Positions 1-8,666 are shown, counted from the first letter of the stretch. The stretch: DNA of 42,634 bases from Methylobacterium sp. E-066 (GCF_022829635.1 NZ_JAKSYO010000170.1:1-42634); one strand, 5' to 3'. Numbers and translations are program-made. The notes: generated by a model from the sequence alone, not told the origin.

Positions 1-1
1 G

Positions 2-343
2 CCGACGGCGGCCGGTACACCATCGGGCTCGCCGACCGAGGTCAGCAGCGCGAACCGCGCCTACTTCCTCGCCTGGAACGATGCGACCGCCAAGGCGAAC
101 CTCGTCGGCCTGCACAACAGCAACGCGGCCGGCTCGACCAATACGACATCGCTGAGCTTGGACGGAGTGGGGATCGGAAATTCGATCTCGCACTACATGC
201 TGGCCGCCAACGTCTCGCAGGCGGTGTCGGTGGCAGCGCAGGTCACGCCGTCCGAGGGACTTCACTACTTCGGCTTCCCCGGCTCCGTGAACGGCAACAC
301 GGGCGTGTGGTGGGCGGCTGTCGGCGGCTCGGTTTGGAACTGA
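2..343 (+). CDS. 3' end of an unrecognised protein (partial, 113 residues visible)
   Basis: The frame is open from the first bases of the window to a TGA at 341-343, so the gene begins outside the window. The visible part is rich in Ala, Ser, Asn, Gly and Thr, has several aromatic residues, and ends in GGSVWN. It has no cysteine and no membrane segment. This composition suits a secreted or beta-rich surface or tail-like protein, but no family is recognised. The TTG at 158 would give a 61-residue product, but the open frame upstream with the same composition argues for a longer gene cut by the window edge. Function unknown. Confidence 0.55.
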   Translation, partial: PTAAGTPSGSPTEVSSANRAYFLAWNDATAKANLVGLHNSNAAGSTNTTSLSLDGVGIGNSISHYMLAANVSQAVSVAAQVTPSEGLHYFGFPGSVNGNTGVWWAAVGGSVWN

Positions 344-368
344 GGCCGCGCCGTTGGCCACACCTCGA

Positions 369-1496
369 CTAGGCCCGCGGTCGCAACATCGCATAGAGGT
401 AAGGAACGGCGTTTCTGAATTTTCTTAACAGCTCGCCCTTCTTGCTTCGCCCGTAGTTCAAGGCCTGCCCCGAAAGGTCGATATCTGGGCGGTCTTCGTC
501 GTAGGCTGCGGGATCAACTGTCGTGCCCGTGCGGGCGCGCTTACCCGCCAACGCGCGGATTTCGTTCAGACTGCGGGGCGACGCCAGGCTGCCGTAGGTC
601 GCATCGAATTGAATCTCCACGCCGATGGACTCTGCCATATCAACAGCCTGCAAAATCTCCTCGTCACTGTCGTTGTGGCGGAAAAGAATGTACTTCCATA
701 CCAGCTTGGTGCTGCTCTTCCGCTTCCTGACCTCGTTGGCAAGTACAGAAGCGAAAGCGAACGCTTTCTTGAAATTCCCGGACTCGCGGTATTGAACATA
801 GGCCTCCTGGTTGGAGCCGTCCAAAGCCATCCGGATTTCTGAAAAGCCGCAGTCTGCAATCTCGATTGCACGCTTGGGGCCAAAGTTGCAATTCGTATCG
901 AGGTATATGCTTGAGTGAGGAAACAGATCTCTCGCAAGCCTCACCATCTTCGGCACTTCAGAATTAAAAAGCGGCTCTCCATACCCAACGAAGGCAAACC
1001 CGCCTACCACTTGCTCTGAGCCATGAAAGTCGTAGGCCACCTTCTTGAAGGTCTCAAATTTCAGGTTGGCTCGCGTCGGTGGGTTGGACGAGAGACGCTC
1101 GTTCGTGCATGTGCAAGCCGAGCAGAACAGATTGCATTGGCTGCTTGGCTCTATATGCAAGGTAACGTATTTCGCCGCTGTGCGAACGTCCATATCTGCA
1201 ACACGCGACTCACAGCCGGAGCAAAATGAAAAAGGCTCTAGACCATCCTCAAAGCTTTCTCTTATGTATTCCATGACTTGACCGTTGTACCATTCGGCCA
1301 CATTAACATTGTCAGCATGCTCTAAAATATTATAATAACGCATACATGAGCAAGATATCTTGCCGTCAGATTTGATGAATACCTGGTAAACCTGAGTGCA
1401 TCCGTCAAAACTGGTCTTCTGTCGGCGGCCCTTATAGGTCGGTAGCTTAGTCAAGTCGAAATTAACTTCTCGTGGCGTCAATTTTTGTTCGGTCAT
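369..1496 (-). CDS. Radical SAM protein with an N-terminal SPASM-like cysteine cluster
   Basis: From the ATG at 1496 the product has 375 residues. The radical SAM signature CNLFCSAC (CX3CX2C, about residues 121-128) would bind the catalytic 4Fe-4S cluster and S-adenosylmethionine; GYGEPL follows as the usual glycine-rich strand. Further cysteines lie before the core (about residues 33, 49, 51, 92 and 95) in a layout like a SPASM auxiliary-cluster domain, which normally follows the core. The substrate is unknown; glycan neighbours suggest a sugar or peptide. The frame can extend to an ATG at 1628, but that extension runs into GC-rich DNA belonging to another gene remnant, and no start has a clear ribosome site. 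A+T content is higher than in the flanks, suggesting transfer. Confidence 0.8.
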   Translation of the reverse strand: MTEQKLTPREVNFDLTKLPTYKGRRQKTSFDGCTQVYQVFIKSDGKISCSCMRYYNILEHADNVNVAEWYNGQVMEYIRESFEDGLEPFSFCSGCESRVADMDVRTAAKYVTLHIEPSSQCNLFCSACTCTNERLSSNPPTRANLKFETFKKVAYDFHGSEQVVGGFAFVGYGEPLFNSEVPKMVRLARDLFPHSSIYLDTNCNFGPKRAIEIADCGFSEIRMALDGSNQEAYVQYRESGNFKKAFAFASVLANEVRKRKSSTKLVWKYILFRHNDSDEEILQAVDMAESIGVEIQFDATYGSLASPRSLNEIRALAGKRARTGTTVDPAAYDEDRPDIDLSGQALNYGRSKKGELLRKFRNAVPYLYAMLRPRA

Positions 1497-1590
1497 CGGT
1501 TTCGGCCCGGCGTCCATTGGATCTGAACTGGATAAGGTATGCAAAAGTGGCCGATTTTTGTGACGAAGGCCGGTTTCGCAAATTTTCAGC

Positions 1591-1794
1591 ATCGATGACC
1601 GCGGCACGGGCAAGCCGTCGACCGACATCCCCGGCGAGGTGAGCGCGGTGCTGGCCGACTGCGCCGTCTACCAGACGGCGGGCGCAGCGATCCGCGGCGC
1701 GCGGCTCACGGGCTACGCGAAGATCGACGCGGCCGCCACAGCTGAGACCGCTCGTGCCGTGCTCGCCGCGTTAGCGTCGCCGACGTTCGGCTGA
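1591..1794 (+). pseudogene. Remnant of a GC-rich gene (C-terminal about 67 codons)
   Basis: The plus strand is open from 1564 to a TGA at 1792-1794. From about 1591 the codons become strongly GC-rich and coding-like, reading through segments such as TDIPGEVSAVLADC and ending LASPTFG. No plausible start codon precedes it, and upstream the base composition drops abruptly into the AT-richer radical SAM gene on the opposite strand. I read it as the tail of a host gene whose front was removed when the radical SAM segment arrived. Family not recognised. Confidence 0.4.
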
Positions 1795-1821
1795 ACTACC
1801 GCGCCTCGCTTAATCAAACCA

Positions 1822-3516
1822 TCACGGGATCAGGGTGATCGATCGAAGAGCTAGACCCAAAGTTCCGCGCCCGTCCCCGGGAACATCAACTCTCGGGCTC
1901 TCGATGCGTATGCTGATCCAGTCCAAACCCTTTAAGTCGGGTAGATCTAGCGTGCCGATCGCTAGATCACCTGTGATCACGCCTTCACCAATCAGCTCAC
2001 CTTGGACCAGTATCCTGAAATAGGGATCCCCGGTAAGTGGGATGCCCCAAATTTCGTATTTGAGATGCTTGGGGTAAGTTATGCTGTTTAACGGCACACC
2101 AAGCTCGGCGCTACCGTTTGTCCAGCGAAGTGGTAGGTTCTGGTGAACCTCGACTCCGTGAAGCCCGGAACTTCGCATGCCGACTGGAGACTTCAAGCCG
2201 ATTTCAACAGGACCTCGCCAAGGACGGGACGTGTTTACTGCCCGGACCGAGGCAAAACGAGCGAGACCAGCGTGTCTCGCGCGTCTCCGCGCATGTCGTC
2301 TGACAATCTTCGGCTTGCTGGATGCGATTCGATCAAGCAAATTCTTCCAAATCGACGATCGCGATGACACCATCTGCTGATATAATGACGATTGTTTTTC
2401 GCTCAGTCGCTGGCATACGCCAGTCTCGGAGAGCAATTCCACGCATAATGCTGCCGCATCTAATGGGTTGGCCAATCTGATCTGTGGAAGTTGTTCACGA
2501 AAAGGGATGCCTGATAATGCTTCTTTTGTCGCAATGACGGGAGTGCCATGAGAGAGACACTGAAGAACCTTCATTTTAGAGCCGAAATTATTTTCAATTG
2601 GCGCAATGAACAAAGAGCAATCAGTAAGCTCGTTCTCGACAAGTTTATTATCGCCGACGCCAAGATAGTCAATGTTTGACAGCTTCCAGTTTGGATCGAC
2701 GTCGCCAGCATCAGCACCAACAACACGGATGGTTATATTTGGGTCACGACTTAGAAGTAACGGAGCAAAATGCTCCGCAATCCATTTTATGGCAAGAAAA
2801 TTGGGGTAGTGAGCAATATTACCGACGTAGGCAATGCGATTATTGCTTCTTTTGGACCACCTGAGGTCGCTAACATCGAGTACTGGCTCAATAACAGTTG
2901 CTTTAGATTTGCCTAAATAGGCTGGAAGATCTCCAGCAGAGAAAGCTACGACTGTGTCGGCCATCTGATAGATGGTACGCTCAAACAAACCAAGGCGAAA
3001 GGAGGCTATGCGCGAGGCAGTTTGAGGCAGGCGTCCAAGCCGCCTAAGCTGTTCATAGAACACGGCTTCACTGTTCTGCGTTATAACAACAAGACGAGAT
3101 GCACTCGAAAGAGCCTGCCGAATAAAAAGTGCAGTGAACAGATATTCTATTATGACTATATGCGGCTCTAGTTTCCCTAAAAGTTCGCCAAAGGCTGCGT
3201 CAACTGAAGACTGCGATGCGGAAGCATCCTCGAAACTGAACGGCCATTGGAGAGATGGAAGCCATTTCCTCAAGCCAGAGGCATCCGGCGGCGCATTTGC
3301 ACTGAGGTTTATTGGGTGGTGCGTTGCGGGCAAATGCCGCAGAAATTCTGCCGCATCTCGCTGCGAACCTATATCAATGATGGTGCAAACATGAAGATCG
3401 ATTCCTTCTAATTCAGATAGACGTTGAATGTTTTGTCCGCAAACGAGTGACCCGCCGTTGTTTGAACGGCCGACGGGGATAACCGTGCAGTAAAGGACCG
3501 TTTTTTTTGGTGGCAT
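1822..3516 (-). CDS. Glycosyltransferase, GT4-like, with C-terminal beta-sandwich domain
   Basis: 564 residues from the ATG at 3516. Residues 1 to about 400 have a GT-B layout: an N-terminal half with a glycine-rich loop (NNGGSLVCGQN), then the nucleotide-sugar half with IAYVGNIAHYPN and the late motif CLSHGTPVIAT. It should transfer a sugar from a nucleotide donor onto a growing glycan at the cytoplasmic side. After a basic linker (about 405-425), residues about 435-564 form a separate domain with RW near its start and GDGRGTLGLALRSI at its end. That domain resembles the 213-residue protein encoded at 16668-17309. The gene is AT-richer than the middle operon and is divergent from the FkbM gene at 3769. 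The start has only a distant GGAG. Confidence 0.82.
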   Translation of the reverse strand: MPPKKTVLYCTVIPVGRSNNGGSLVCGQNIQRLSELEGIDLHVCTIIDIGSQRDAAEFLRHLPATHHPINLSANAPPDASGLRKWLPSLQWPFSFEDASASQSSVDAAFGELLGKLEPHIVIIEYLFTALFIRQALSSASRLVVITQNSEAVFYEQLRRLGRLPQTASRIASFRLGLFERTIYQMADTVVAFSAGDLPAYLGKSKATVIEPVLDVSDLRWSKRSNNRIAYVGNIAHYPNFLAIKWIAEHFAPLLLSRDPNITIRVVGADAGDVDPNWKLSNIDYLGVGDNKLVENELTDCSLFIAPIENNFGSKMKVLQCLSHGTPVIATKEALSGIPFREQLPQIRLANPLDAAALCVELLSETGVCQRLSEKQSSLYQQMVSSRSSIWKNLLDRIASSKPKIVRRHARRRARHAGLARFASVRAVNTSRPWRGPVEIGLKSPVGMRSSGLHGVEVHQNLPLRWTNGSAELGVPLNSITYPKHLKYEIWGIPLTGDPYFRILVQGELIGEGVITGDLAIGTLDLPDLKGLDWISIRIESPRVDVPGDGRGTLGLALRSITLIP

Positions 3517-3768
3517 GAGGGACAGATCTCCACTAGCGGTGGTCCTGGCCCTGGTAGGTTCCCTGGGTCAGGCGCTCGCAATCCGAGGGGGATGCCCTCT
3601 CACGACTGGACCCGTCCCTGCTAGTGCCATCCGGGCAAGCTGCCAAGCAATGTTCCAAGGCATCGTCCGACGGCGAGTCCCGCCGGACGCTTGTGCCAAT
3701 AGGCCTATGCCGCTCGACCGATCAGAACCTAGCTGTTATGCCGCCGATCCTCCAATTGGGAGGGGGCG

Positions 3769-4779
3769 ATGAGGCGCGACTGGCCGACTTCGGCGCCTCG
3801 ACAGGGACATTCCATGTTGCAGAAAATCGCTGGGCTTATTGGGCAAGCGTGGCGCGGCAAAGCAGGACGCGCCGGCCCTGACATTGCCTTGTCACCCCCC
3901 ACTGATCCGCTGCGGGACAAGGTTATGCGTTCTCGTGACACAATCCTTACCGTGCCGTTTTCCAGCAAACAATTTCGTGTGGAAGGCTCGGAAACAGATA
4001 TAAGCGTTTTTGGTCCCATTGCCGAATCCGGCGGCATCTGGGAGCCTCATATTATGAAGCTAATGGCTAGTCTGGTTCGTCCTGGCGACACCTGTTTTGA
4101 TATAGGCGCAAACATTGGCGTCCACTCAATTGTTTTTTCTGAGCTTGTTGGCGATTCTGGCCAAGTCTACTCCTTCGAGCCGTCTTCTGTCTCCTCGACT
4201 TTTTTGCAGCGGAATGTTAAAAATAATGAGCTGGCGAATGTTAAGTGTTTTCAAATTGGATTTGGTAGAACATCAAGCAGGCCGCAGTTCACACACTTTG
4301 TAAACATTGGCGGCTGTTCTTTTGTTAACCCAGAAGGGGATGTCTCGGAGGTTATACGCACGGCCTGGAATGCTGAGTTGGAAACTATCACCGAAACGGT
4401 TCAAATTGAAAGTTTTGACACTTGGTGCGCCGGACAGAAAATAAAACGTATTGATGTTCTGAAGCTCGACGCCGAAGGTTCGGAGATAGCCGTAATCGAG
4501 GGCGGGCTTCAATTTATTCGACTCTTCAAGCCTGCGATGATTGTTGAGCTTAATGTGAACACGATAAGTATATACTACAAAGAATCCCCCGTGACATTTT
4601 TCGAACTTCTCGCATCAATATATAATTATATATACGTAATAGATGAAGGAGAAGATATACAATTAAGTCGTGTTACGTCTTTTGCGGAGCTAGAGTCAAG
4701 ACTTGCTGTTCCCAATCACTGGTGGGTTGATCTACTTTGCTTGGCGCAGCCCTATAATTCTGGAAATCACGTTCTATAA
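3769..4779 (+). CDS. FkbM family methyltransferase
   Basis: 336 residues. FkbM proteins are S-adenosylmethionine-dependent enzymes that usually O-methylate sugars or polyketides. Motif I is clear (CFDIGANIGVHS, about residues 109-120), followed by the acidic end of strand 2 (YSFEP, about 134-138) and the family motif LKLDAEGSEIAVIEGG (about 226-241). GGAGG lies five bases before the ATG at 3769, which supports this start; a second ATG at 3814 with GGGA upstream would remove 15 residues. The gene stands alone on the plus strand between a divergent GT gene and the decayed IS66 element. Its 3' third is very AT-rich (around 4560-4660), unlike the window average. A role in capping or methylating a surface glycan is inferred. 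Confidence 0.88.
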   Translation: MRRDWPTSAPRQGHSMLQKIAGLIGQAWRGKAGRAGPDIALSPPTDPLRDKVMRSRDTILTVPFSSKQFRVEGSETDISVFGPIAESGGIWEPHIMKLMASLVRPGDTCFDIGANIGVHSIVFSELVGDSGQVYSFEPSSVSSTFLQRNVKNNELANVKCFQIGFGRTSSRPQFTHFVNIGGCSFVNPEGDVSEVIRTAWNAELETITETVQIESFDTWCAGQKIKRIDVLKLDAEGSEIAVIEGGLQFIRLFKPAMIVELNVNTISIYYKESPVTFFELLASIYNYIYVIDEGEDIQLSRVTSFAELESRLAVPNHWWVDLLCLAQPYNSGNHVL

Positions 4780-5035
4780 TCTGGGCGACACTCTAGCGAA
4801 GTCGTTTCGCCGATTTGAGCCTGTCAAGGTTCAAAGGTGAAATTCGCCAATGTGTCACTCTCAAGAAGTTGGCGATCCACACCTGCGCTCGGGCTTACCG
4901 AGACGACTAAATGATCCGCGAGCTGGGTCGTATCCCGTCTGGCGGACCAGCAAATGGCGCCTTCTTCTGCCTTCTGATATTGGCCCGGACGGATCACGCC
5001 GCAGCGCAGCGAGCGCTATCCCGGGACCGGTGGCG

Positions 5036-5246
5036 TTAGACGCCGGCGCCCTTGATCGTTTCGGCGTAAGCCTTCTCAGCGGCCACCTCCGCCTCGCTGC
5101 CCGCCGGCGCTCGGATCCGGTTTCACGGCCTCGCCGACCTTCGGCTCCGGCCCCGGTGTCTTGGGTAGCCCGACATCGGCTCCGTCCAGTTCCTCGACGT
5201 AATCGGGTCCGGCCATCAGGGGCTCCTGCTCGTCGCTTCCGTCCAT
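5036..5246 (-). pseudogene. Frameshifted fragment of a small unknown protein, fused to truncated tnpC
   Basis: Where the IS66 TnpC similarity stops, the frame continues from an ATG at 5246 with residues unlike any transposase (MDGSDEQEPLMAGPDYVEEL, then a Pro/Lys-rich stretch). In the original frame it stops at 5076-5078. In another frame it carries on naturally (GSEAEVAAEKAYAETIKGAG) to a TAA at 5036-5038. The pattern fits one short gene of about 70 codons with a single indel near 5100-5120. It was either the target interrupted by the IS or was joined to it by deletion. Family not recognised. Confidence 0.35.
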
Positions 5247-6119
5247 ATGCGCGATCGGCCGGCCGGCCGTGCGATCAGGAGCGTAAACGTAGGCGACGCC
5301 GGGCGGATCGGTCCCACCCCAGGGCCGGTCATCGCGCGCGTAAGCCCAGAGCTGACCGGTCTTGGTGCGACCGCGTCCTGGATCGAGCACCGGTGCCGTG
5401 GTCTCGTCGGCGAACAGCTTGCCCGAGCGCTTCAACGTCTCCAGGAGCCGCGCGTGCACGGGCCGCAGCAGGACGGCGGCGCGGCCGACCCAGTCGGCCA
5501 GTGTCAAGCGATCCAGGCTGACGCCCTGGCGGGCGAAGATCTGCGCCTGCCGATACAGCGGCAGATGGTCGGCGTACTTTGAGACCAGCACCTGCGCGAC
5601 CAACGCGTCCGTGGGCAGGCCGCCCTCGATCAGTCAGGCCGGTGCCGGAGCCTGCACGATCGCGTCCCCGCAGGTGCGGCAGGCGTAGCGCGGGCGGCGG
5701 ATCACCAGCACCCGGAACTGCGCCGGCACCACGTCGAGGCGCTCGGACACGTCCTCGCCGATCCGATGCAGGGTCCCTGCGCAGCACGGGCAGGCTGTGC
5801 TGTCGATATCGACGACGGTCTCGATCCGCAGCAGGTGGGTAGGGAGAGCGCCGCGGTTGATGCGGCGTTTGCCGACCCGAACTTTTTTCTTGGCTGGTTC
5901 ACTCTCCGCGTCGGCAAAGCCCGCGGCCTCGACCTGTTCGGCCTCCTCCAGTCCGAGCAGGAGTTGATCCTCGGGTAGGCTCTCAGCGCGCCGTCCGAAG
6001 CGGTGGCGTTGCATCGCCAGGAGGATCTGGCGCAGCCGCTCATTCTCGGCGCGCTCCTCGGAGAGCATCGCCTTGAGCGTCTCGGGATCGTCGGATGAGG
6101 TTGAAGCAGGCGCAGCCAC
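5247..6119 (-). pseudogene. tnpC: IS66-family transposase TnpC, interrupted and truncated
   Basis: Starts at the ATG at 6119. It shows the coiled N-terminus, the RHRFGRRAE segment, a zinc-finger-like cysteine set (CPCC, then CRTCGD) and the body of the DDE transposase with KYADHLPLYRQAQIFARQGV, FADETTAPVLDPGRG and WAYARDDRPWGG. An in-frame TGA at 5634-5636 splits it. The frame is unchanged across the stop, and family members have Arg there (PAPAR-LIEGG), so a CGA to TGA change is the simplest cause. The similarity then ends at about RPIAH (5247); the last part, including the remaining catalytic acidic residues, is missing. No active TnpC can be made. Confidence 0.85.
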
Positions 6120-6187
6120 GAAGCAGATTAGAACATATCTGTCAGAGGCTTACCACCTTTATGCAGCGTGCCGCCCAGCCTTTTTGC

Positions 6188-6544
6188 TCAGCCTGCGACC
6201 GCCGGTACGCTGACGGAACGAGCCGCATGGATGCGCTTCCAGTCCAGTCCTTCAACGAGCGCCGAGAGCTGCGCCGCGCTCAGCCGGACCACGCCATCCT
6301 CGATCTTCGGCCAGCAGAACTGGCCAGCTTTCAGACGCTTGGTCGCGAGGACCAGTCCGCTTCCATCCCAGACCAGAAGCTTCACCCGGTCGGCGCGCTT
6401 CGAGCGGAACACGTAGACCGTGCCGGAGAACGGATCCGCGCCCATCGCGTCACGCACCAGAGCGGCCAGCCCATCCATGCCCTTGCGGAAGTCCACCGGC
6501 CGTGTGGCCAGCAGGACGCGCACCGCGCCGGAGGGCCCGATCAT
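6188..6544 (-). CDS. tnpB: IS66 family accessory protein TnpB
   Basis: 118 residues with the typical IS66 Orf2 pattern: VDFRKGMDGLAALV near the start, then FRSKRADRVKLLVWDGSGL and the KRLKAGQFCWP motif. TnpB is required together with TnpA and TnpC for transposition of IS66 elements; its biochemical role is unresolved. Its start ATG at 6544 overlaps the tnpA stop by four bases (ATGA), the usual coupled arrangement in this family. The length is normal and no damage is visible, but the element cannot move without its intact tnpC. Confidence 0.9.
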   Translation of the reverse strand: MIGPSGAVRVLLATRPVDFRKGMDGLAALVRDAMGADPFSGTVYVFRSKRADRVKLLVWDGSGLVLATKRLKAGQFCWPKIEDGVVRLSAAQLSALVEGLDWKRIHAARSVSVPAVAG

Positions 6545-6993
6545 AGGGGAGCCTTCAGCGCCCGGATCACCGCGGTGATCTGCGCCTCGCTTGCGTCCGC
6601 GCCGATGCGGACCGTGGCGCCTGCGATCTCAACTTCGATGCCGTGGCAGCCGCATCGCTCCCTCAGCTCGGGGCTCATCTCGGCAGACGTCGGCTCCTGT
6701 GGTCCCACACTCATCACGGCCGGCACGAACTGCAGTGGGCGCTCGTCGTCGTGCCCCCCAGCCTGACGCACCAGGCGCCGCCACGTGAACAGCTGCGAGG
6801 CGCTCAATCCATGTCGGCGCGCCACCGCACTGATCGAGGTGCCCGGCCCATCGCTCTCGGCGAAGATGGCCGCCTTCTCTTCATCCGACCACGTCCGCCG
6901 ACGACCGGCCCCGGTGAACAGCTCCAGGCGCCGGATCGGCTCCAACATAGCCATACGCCCTGACATCGACATGTGACGGAGCTCCCAGTCCAC
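6541..6993 (-). CDS. tnpA: IS66 family accessory protein TnpA
   Basis: Up to 150 residues. A helix-turn-helix typical of IS66 Orf1 proteins is visible: RRTWSDEEKAAIFAES, then SISAVARRHGLSASQLFTWRR. It probably binds the terminal inverted repeat. The exact start is uncertain, since several ATG codons occur in the first 16 residues. It is the first gene of the tnpA-tnpB-tnpC operon and lies just inside the right terminal repeat at 7048. Apparently intact. Confidence 0.88.
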   Translation of the reverse strand: MDWELRHMSMSGRMAMLEPIRRLELFTGAGRRRTWSDEEKAAIFAESDGPGTSISAVARRHGLSASQLFTWRRLVRQAGGHDDERPLQFVPAVMSVGPQEPTSAEMSPELRERCGCHGIEVEIAGATVRIGADASEAQITAVIRALKAPL

Positions 6994-7028
6994 TCCCTAT
7001 GTCGCCTTCACACCGTCTGCCGAAAGGT

Positions 7029-7048
7029 GCCGCCCAAACAGCGCTTAC
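7029..7048 (-). repeat. IS66 terminal inverted repeat (one end only)
   Basis: Read on the minus strand from 7048 inward, the sequence is GTAAGCGCTGTTTGGGCGGC, which starts with the GTAAGCG terminus typical of IS66 elements. The eight bases just outside (7049-7056, CTCGGAGG) would be one copy of the target duplication. Its partner cannot be found because the other end of the element is deleted. Confidence 0.75.
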
Positions 7049-7481
7049 CTCGGAGGCTTCGTCGAGGATTCCGCAAACGGTCTGGGCCATCGGACCGACG
7101 CGCACACCTCGCCCGATTCGCAAGGTCTCTGAGCGCTTCACTCCACCAGCGCGGGGCCTGTTGCCGTCAGGGTCCGGCTGTTCCTACTCGAGGGCTGGAC
7201 AGTAAATTCCGCCGGGTGGCCAACAACGGCGGCCATGAACCTTCGAATCGTCCGTCGGCCAAAGCGGAAATTGCTGTCCGCGCGAACAGCCAGGGTTCGA
7301 CCACATCATGCGCTTCCGCTACCTTCCGCCTGATGTCGACCGCACCAGTTCTGCCCCCCGTTCAGCGGACGCTGAGCGAGCGCAGCCCGACCTGGAAGGT
7401 CGGAACCTCTCGGCCCAACTAACCCGCCCCCTCAAGGAGTTGTAACGTGTGAGGGCAACCCGAACTGACGAAACGAAGCGG
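7049..7481. other. Gap with no convincing gene
   Basis: This GC-rich stretch between the IS66 terminus and the stop of the DUF6165 gene has short open frames on both strands, none with family similarity or a good ribosome site. It may be decayed host sequence left by the insertion. Nothing further can be supported. Confidence 0.5.
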
Positions 7482-7868
7482 TCAATAGGCAGTATAACCT
7501 TTCTCCTCGATGAGGGCGCCGGCAAATCTCAAACTGATCTCCCGCTTAACCGTCGCCCTCTTGTCGTTGGTGGCATATATCTGACGTGCTGTCCGTATAA
7601 AGCCCGAGCCAAAATCGCCAGTCGCTTCAAATCTCCTAATTTCATCCTCTAAATCCCAAAGCCTACCATTTATTTCTTCCAATCGCGCAACCAGTTCACT
7701 CAAAACGGCATCAACGACAATAGATCGAGAAATCGCAGCTTCAACGCTACGCCTCTCGACCGCTACATTTTTGAGTTTGGCAGGATCGGCGATCCGCGCT
7801 GCCTTGATGTTCAATATGGTCAGCTTATCTAAAGCTTCGCCTGGAGAAACCTCTAATAGTACGTTCAA
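7482..7868 (-). CDS. DUF6165 family protein
   Basis: 128 residues. It starts with the characteristic NVLLEVSPGEALDKLTIL and continues with an Arg/Glu-rich helical middle (RLEEINGRLWDLEDEIRRFE) and a RATVKREIS segment, matching DUF6165, a small family of unknown function often found beside glycan-biosynthesis genes. The start is a TTG at 7868: a perfect AGGAGG (7874-7879) lies five bases before it, which is strong support. It begins 19 bases after the end of the frameshifted FkbM gene, so it is the last gene of this minus-strand cluster. It is soluble, with no signal peptide. Function unknown. Confidence 0.82.
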   Translation of the reverse strand: MNVLLEVSPGEALDKLTILNIKAARIADPAKLKNVAVERRSVEAAISRSIVVDAVLSELVARLEEINGRLWDLEDEIRRFEATGDFGSGFIRTARQIYATNDKRATVKREISLRFAGALIEEKGYTAY

Positions 7869-7887
7869 ATAAACCTCCTGTCGTATC

Positions 7888-8666
7888 TCAGCGCGCCGAG
7901 AGAACCTTCTGGTACAAATCTCTGTGCCCGATCCCCCCTAGAGCATCGTACCGCTCCAGGTAATGGAACGCTAGGTCATACATTCCGCAATTGATATGCG
8001 CAATCGCCGCACAAGTAAGAAAAGCTGACCCAAACTGGATTAGATCGCTGCTACGAAAATAAACCGCCTCGGCCCACAATAGCCGAGATGCACAAGTCGG
8101 ACGATCAGTTGCTCGATACTGGCCATAACCTGCGCCTAACAAATCTATCAACTCGAGGCCAGCGCCCTAAGATAATTGTCAACGTCAGAGAAGAGAGGCT
8201 GACCAGTGTATACGGGAGAAAACTTTGCTTTGCAGTGTACACAAGCGACAGTAATGAGCACGCGAGAACCACCTCTGAGAACATCTAGTTCGCCGCCTTG
8301 CCCATCGATTTTCAGAATATCGCAATTGCCAATAACAATAATATCATCAAGTCGAGTTGTCGCAACAATTCCGACGTTAGCGACCTCACACATTTCTTTG
8401 AGCGCCGAGAATTGCAAGAGAAAGCCAGAATCAGGTTCATAAAGTGAAGAGGCGGGATCGAATCGCGTAACGTGGAAACGTCCCGTTTCTCCACTTCCGA
8501 CAAAATTATTAAGCATAACAACGTTGCTGTCAGACTCTGCTCGCTCTCTGGCCTTCTCGACCAGCGGTTCGAAAGCGATAACTCTGGCTCTGCCAAATTT
8601 AACTAAAGGCGAGTATATATGATCCTCATTGATCAAATTCTGCCCGCCAACGTCGACGATAGTCAG
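7888..8666 (-). pseudogene. FkbM-like methyltransferase broken by a one-base frameshift
   Basis: The first part reads PPEALTIVDVGGQNLINEDH (SAM-binding motif I), then VIAFEPL, and later NCDILKIDGQGGELDVLRGG, the FkbM-family strand. It stops at a TGA at 8148-8150 after DNYLRALASS. In another frame the protein continues: ELIDLLGAGYGQYR, then SRLLWAEAVYF and YDLAFHYLERYDAL, ending at 7888. Adding one G at about 8157-8160 (CTG GGC CTC GAG) rejoins both parts, so a single-base loss is likely. The start is also unclear: the first usual start codon (TTG at 8636) falls after motif I, and the upstream frame has no ATG or GTG before a stop at 8781. A CTG start at 8666 or a second frameshift into the preceding ORF is possible. 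Confidence 0.7.

Larger units (their letters stand above)
5247..7048 (-). mobile_element. Truncated IS66-family insertion sequence
   Basis: The gene order tnpA-tnpB-tnpC with an ATGA overlap is diagnostic of IS66. The outer end upstream of tnpA is present, ending at 7048 with the GTAAGCG-type terminus on the minus strand. The opposite end is gone: tnpC stops matching at about 5247 and no second inverted repeat is seen. With the nonsense codon in tnpC, the element is a fossil. It separates the FkbM gene at 3769 from the DUF6165/FkbM cluster. Confidence 0.85.

Noticed and set aside
1497..1628. N-terminal extension of the radical SAM gene to the ATG at 1628
   Set aside because: It crosses the base-composition break near 1590 into the opposite-strand gene remnant and adds residues without family features; retained only as an alternative start.
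4850..5521. Plus-strand open frame of about 220 codons opposite the IS66 remnant
   Set aside because: It is the shadow of tnpC and the adjoining fragment; composition is Arg/Pro/Ser-rich and no family matches.
6095..6963. Plus-strand frames opposite tnpA/tnpB
   Set aside because: Shadows of the IS66 genes, which match the family well on the minus strand.
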